This document shows positions 4,233-5,748 of a DNA stretch of 5,748 bases, in pieces (the first letter of the stretch is position 1; each line of letters begins with the position of its first letter). Location of the stretch: positions 1-5,748 of the forward strand of contig JAPSKJ010000156.1 of NCBI GenBank assembly GCA_031177735.1, read 5' to 3'. The position numbers were made by a program, and so were the translations under genes. This DNA comes from Nocardioides sp. (lineage in GTDB: Bacteria; Actinomycetota; Actinomycetes; Propionibacteriales; Nocardioidaceae). The notes beneath the pieces were generated by a model. The model searched no databases. It was not told the DNA's origin and worked only from the letters and a program-made list of their open reading frames with translations.

Positions 4233-5438
4233 ATGACCCTCCACGACACCCTCACCAACGAGGAGCGCCTCGCCGACCTGGACCTCGAGGCGCTCCGGCA
4301 GCTGGTCGGCCTGGTCGAGTACGACGCCGAGGGCGACCCGTTCCCGGTCACCGGCTGGGACGCCGTCGTCTGGGTGGTCGGCAACGCCACCCAGGCCGCC
4401 CACTTCTACCAGTCCGCGTTCGGGATGGAGCTGGTCGCCTACTCCGGGCCGGAGACCGGCAACCGCGATCACGTCGCCTACGTGCTGACCAGCGGGGCGG
4501 TCCGGTTCGTGCTGAAGGGTGGGGTCGATCCCGCCAGTCCGCTGCACGAGCACCACCGCACCCACGGCGACGGCGTGGTGGACATCGCCCTGGAGGTGCC
4601 CGACGTCGACCGGTGCATCGCCCACGCGCGGGCCCAGGGGGCCACCGTCCTCGAGGAGCCGCACGAGCTCACCGACGAGCACGGCACCGTGCGGGTCGCC
4701 GCCATCGCGGCGTACGGCGAGACCCGGCACACCCTGGTGGACCGCAGTCGCTACTCGGGGCTCTACCTGCCCGGCTACGTGCCGCGCTCCTCGACCTACC
4801 GCAAGCGCGACGGGGCGCCCAAGCGGCTCTTCCAGGCCCTCGACCACGTGGTCGGCAACGTCGAGCTGGGCCGGATGGAGGAATGGGTGGGCTTCTACAA
4901 CCGTGTGATGGGCTTCACCAACATGGCGGAGTTCATCGGCGACGACATCGCGACCGACTACTCCGCACTGATGTCGAAGGTCGTCGCCAACGGCAACCAC
5001 CGGGTGAAGTTCCCGCTCAACGAGCCGGCCGTGTCGAAGCGGCGCTCGCAGATCGACGAGTTCCTCGACTTCTACGGCGGCCCGGGCGCCCAGCACCTGG
5101 CGCTGGCCACCAACGACATCCTGACCACCGTCGACCGGATGCGGGAGGAGGGCGTGGAGTTCCTCCAGACGCCGGACTCCTACTACGAGGACCCCGAGCT
5201 CCGCGCCCGCATCGGACAGGTGCGGGTGCCGATCGAGGAGCTGCAGAAGCGTCGGATCCTGGTCGACCGCGACGAGGACGGCTACCTGTTGCAGATCTTC
5301 ACCAAGCCGATCGGCGACCGGCCGACCGTCTTCTTCGAGCTGATCGAGCGGCACGGGTCGCTGGGCTTCGGCAAGGGCAACTTCAAGGCGCTCTTCGAGG
5401 CCATCGAGCGCGAGCAGGAGCGTCGCGGCAACCTCTAG
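4233..5438 (+). CDS. hppD: 4-hydroxyphenylpyruvate dioxygenase
   Basis: A cytosolic Fe(II)-dependent dioxygenase converting 4-hydroxyphenylpyruvate to homogentisate, the second step of tyrosine degradation. The 401-residue protein has two vicinal-oxygen-chelate domains: the N-terminal one from about 40 (GWDAVVWVVGNATQAAHFYQ) to 172, and the catalytic C-terminal one from about 200. The iron ligands are H205 (ALDHVVGNV), H288 (GAQHLAL) and E369 (FFELIER). Active-site landmarks PLNEP (261-265) and LLQIFTKPI (352-360) and the C-terminal helix after GFGKGNFKALFEAIE (377-391) are present. The ligands lie 18-20 residues later than in the Streptomyces avermitilis enzyme (H187, H270, E349 from memory), mostly because of a longer N-terminus. 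I chose ATG 4233 because MTLHDTLTNEERLADLDLE is the usual actinobacterial start; an upstream in-frame ATG at 4188 adds unconserved residues. hmgA follows after 8 bases. Confidence 0.97.
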   Translation: MTLHDTLTNEERLADLDLEALRQLVGLVEYDAEGDPFPVTGWDAVVWVVGNATQAAHFYQSAFGMELVAYSGPETGNRDHVAYVLTSGAVRFVLKGGVDPASPLHEHHRTHGDGVVDIALEVPDVDRCIAHARAQGATVLEEPHELTDEHGTVRVAAIAAYGETRHTLVDRSRYSGLYLPGYVPRSSTYRKRDGAPKRLFQALDHVVGNVELGRMEEWVGFYNRVMGFTNMAEFIGDDIATDYSALMSKVVANGNHRVKFPLNEPAVSKRRSQIDEFLDFYGGPGAQHLALATNDILTTVDRMREEGVEFLQTPDSYYEDPELRARIGQVRVPIEELQKRRILVDRDEDGYLLQIFTKPIGDRPTVFFELIERHGSLGFGKGNFKALFEAIEREQERRGNL

Positions 5439-5442
5439 GAGG
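5437..5442 (+). promoter_or_regulatory. Ribosome binding site of hmgA, overlapping the hppD stop codon
   Basis: AGGAGG lies 4 bases before the hmgA ATG at 5447. The hppD stop codon TAG (5436-5438) supplies its first two bases, so ribosomes ending hppD stop on the Shine-Dalgarno of hmgA. This arrangement supports tight coupling of the two catabolic enzymes. Confidence 0.8.
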
Positions 5443-5446
5443 CGTC

Positions 5447-5748
5447 ATGGCTCACTACCACCGGGCGGGACAGGTCCCGCCGAAGCGGCACACGCAGTTC
5501 CGCGACGCCTCCGGCGGTCTCTACTACGAGGAGCTGATGGGCGAGGAAGGCTTCTCCTCCGACTCCTCCCTGCTCTACCACCGCCACGTGCCCTCCGCCC
5601 TGGTCGACGTCCGCACCTGGGAGCTCCCCGACCAGGCCACCGCACCCAACCACCCGCTCAGCCCACGCCACCTGCGCCTGCACGACCTCTTCGGCGAGCA
5701 GGACTGGAAGGCCGTCGACCCCGTCACCGGGCGCCGCCTCGTGCTGGG
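5447..5748 (+). CDS. hmgA: Homogentisate 1,2-dioxygenase, N-terminal part (cut by window end)
   Basis: The frame stays open from the ATG at 5447 to the window edge, giving 100 codons plus two bases. The translation starts MAHYHRAGQVPPKRHTQFRD and continues with GGLYYEELMGEEGFSSDSSL (23-42) and LLYHRHVPSALVDV (42-55), the typical N-terminal beta-barrel portion of actinobacterial homogentisate 1,2-dioxygenases. The full enzyme opens the homogentisate ring to maleylacetoacetate with Fe(II). The iron ligands are in the C-terminal part outside this window, so catalytic competence cannot be judged. The product of hppD is its substrate, and the genes are 8 bases apart with the strong AGGAGG site, so co-transcription is near certain. 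Confidence 0.93.
   Translation, partial: MAHYHRAGQVPPKRHTQFRDASGGLYYEELMGEEGFSSDSSLLYHRHVPSALVDVRTWELPDQATAPNHPLSPRHLRLHDLFGEQDWKAVDPVTGRRLVL

Noticed and set aside
3963..5354. 463-codon minus-strand open frame opposite hppD and running into the regulator gene in another frame
   Set aside because: It is antisense to hppD with its complete iron-ligand set, and has no protein-like pattern of its own.
1..5748. Search for CRISPR repeats, tRNA cloverleaves, insertion-sequence ends, attachment sites, toxin-antitoxin or defence genes
   Set aside because: No regularly spaced repeats, terminal inverted repeats with transposase, tRNA-like sequences or defence-type proteins were seen. All substantial coding space is housekeeping or catabolic.

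Overview
The window is uniformly GC-rich (codon third positions are nearly all G or C) and reads as chromosomal DNA of a high-GC actinobacterium. The protein sequences, an actinobacterial DUF5703 protein and a Lrp/hppD/hmgA arrangement suggest a Nocardioides-like member of the Propionibacteriales. The genus is inference from remembered protein similarity, not from a search. I see no mobile element, CRISPR array, tRNA or rRNA.

Layout. Positions 1-144 hold no supportable gene but contain two hairpins. uppP (undecaprenyl-diphosphatase) runs leftward from 966 to 145. A 77-bp divergent spacer separates it from a rightward pair: an NADPH-dependent aldo/keto reductase (1044-2000) and a 72-residue DUF5703 protein (2019-2237). 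That pair converges on a leftward pair, an M20-family metallohydrolase (3598-2288) behind an Lrp/AsnC-type regulator (4113-3595), with a hairpin in the 50-bp convergent gap. The last two share a 4-base ATGA stop/start overlap. Divergent from the regulator, across a 119-bp control region, is a tyrosine-catabolic operon: hppD (4-hydroxyphenylpyruvate dioxygenase, 4233-5438) and hmgA (homogentisate 1,2-dioxygenase, from 5447 and cut by the window end).

How the genes work together. hppD and hmgA encode consecutive steps: 4-hydroxyphenylpyruvate to homogentisate, then ring opening to maleylacetoacetate. The adjacent divergent Lrp-type regulator is the natural candidate to control them, probably sensing an aromatic amino acid or a pathway intermediate (inference). 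Translational coupling of the regulator to the M20 hydrolase hints that the hydrolase may release amino acids from peptides or N-acyl amino acids under the same control. UppP recycles the lipid carrier of cell-wall synthesis and has no evident metabolic link to its neighbours.

The region is mostly ordinary. The points most worth a second look are at the level of expression: three genes (uppP, the aldo/keto reductase, lrp) have a TANNNT -10-like hexamer 6-7 bases before the start codon and no usable Shine-Dalgarno, the signature of leaderless mRNAs. Others are the ATGA coupling, the hppD stop codon that forms part of the hmgA ribosome binding site, and the unexplained DUF5703 gene. I found no convincing new biological system.
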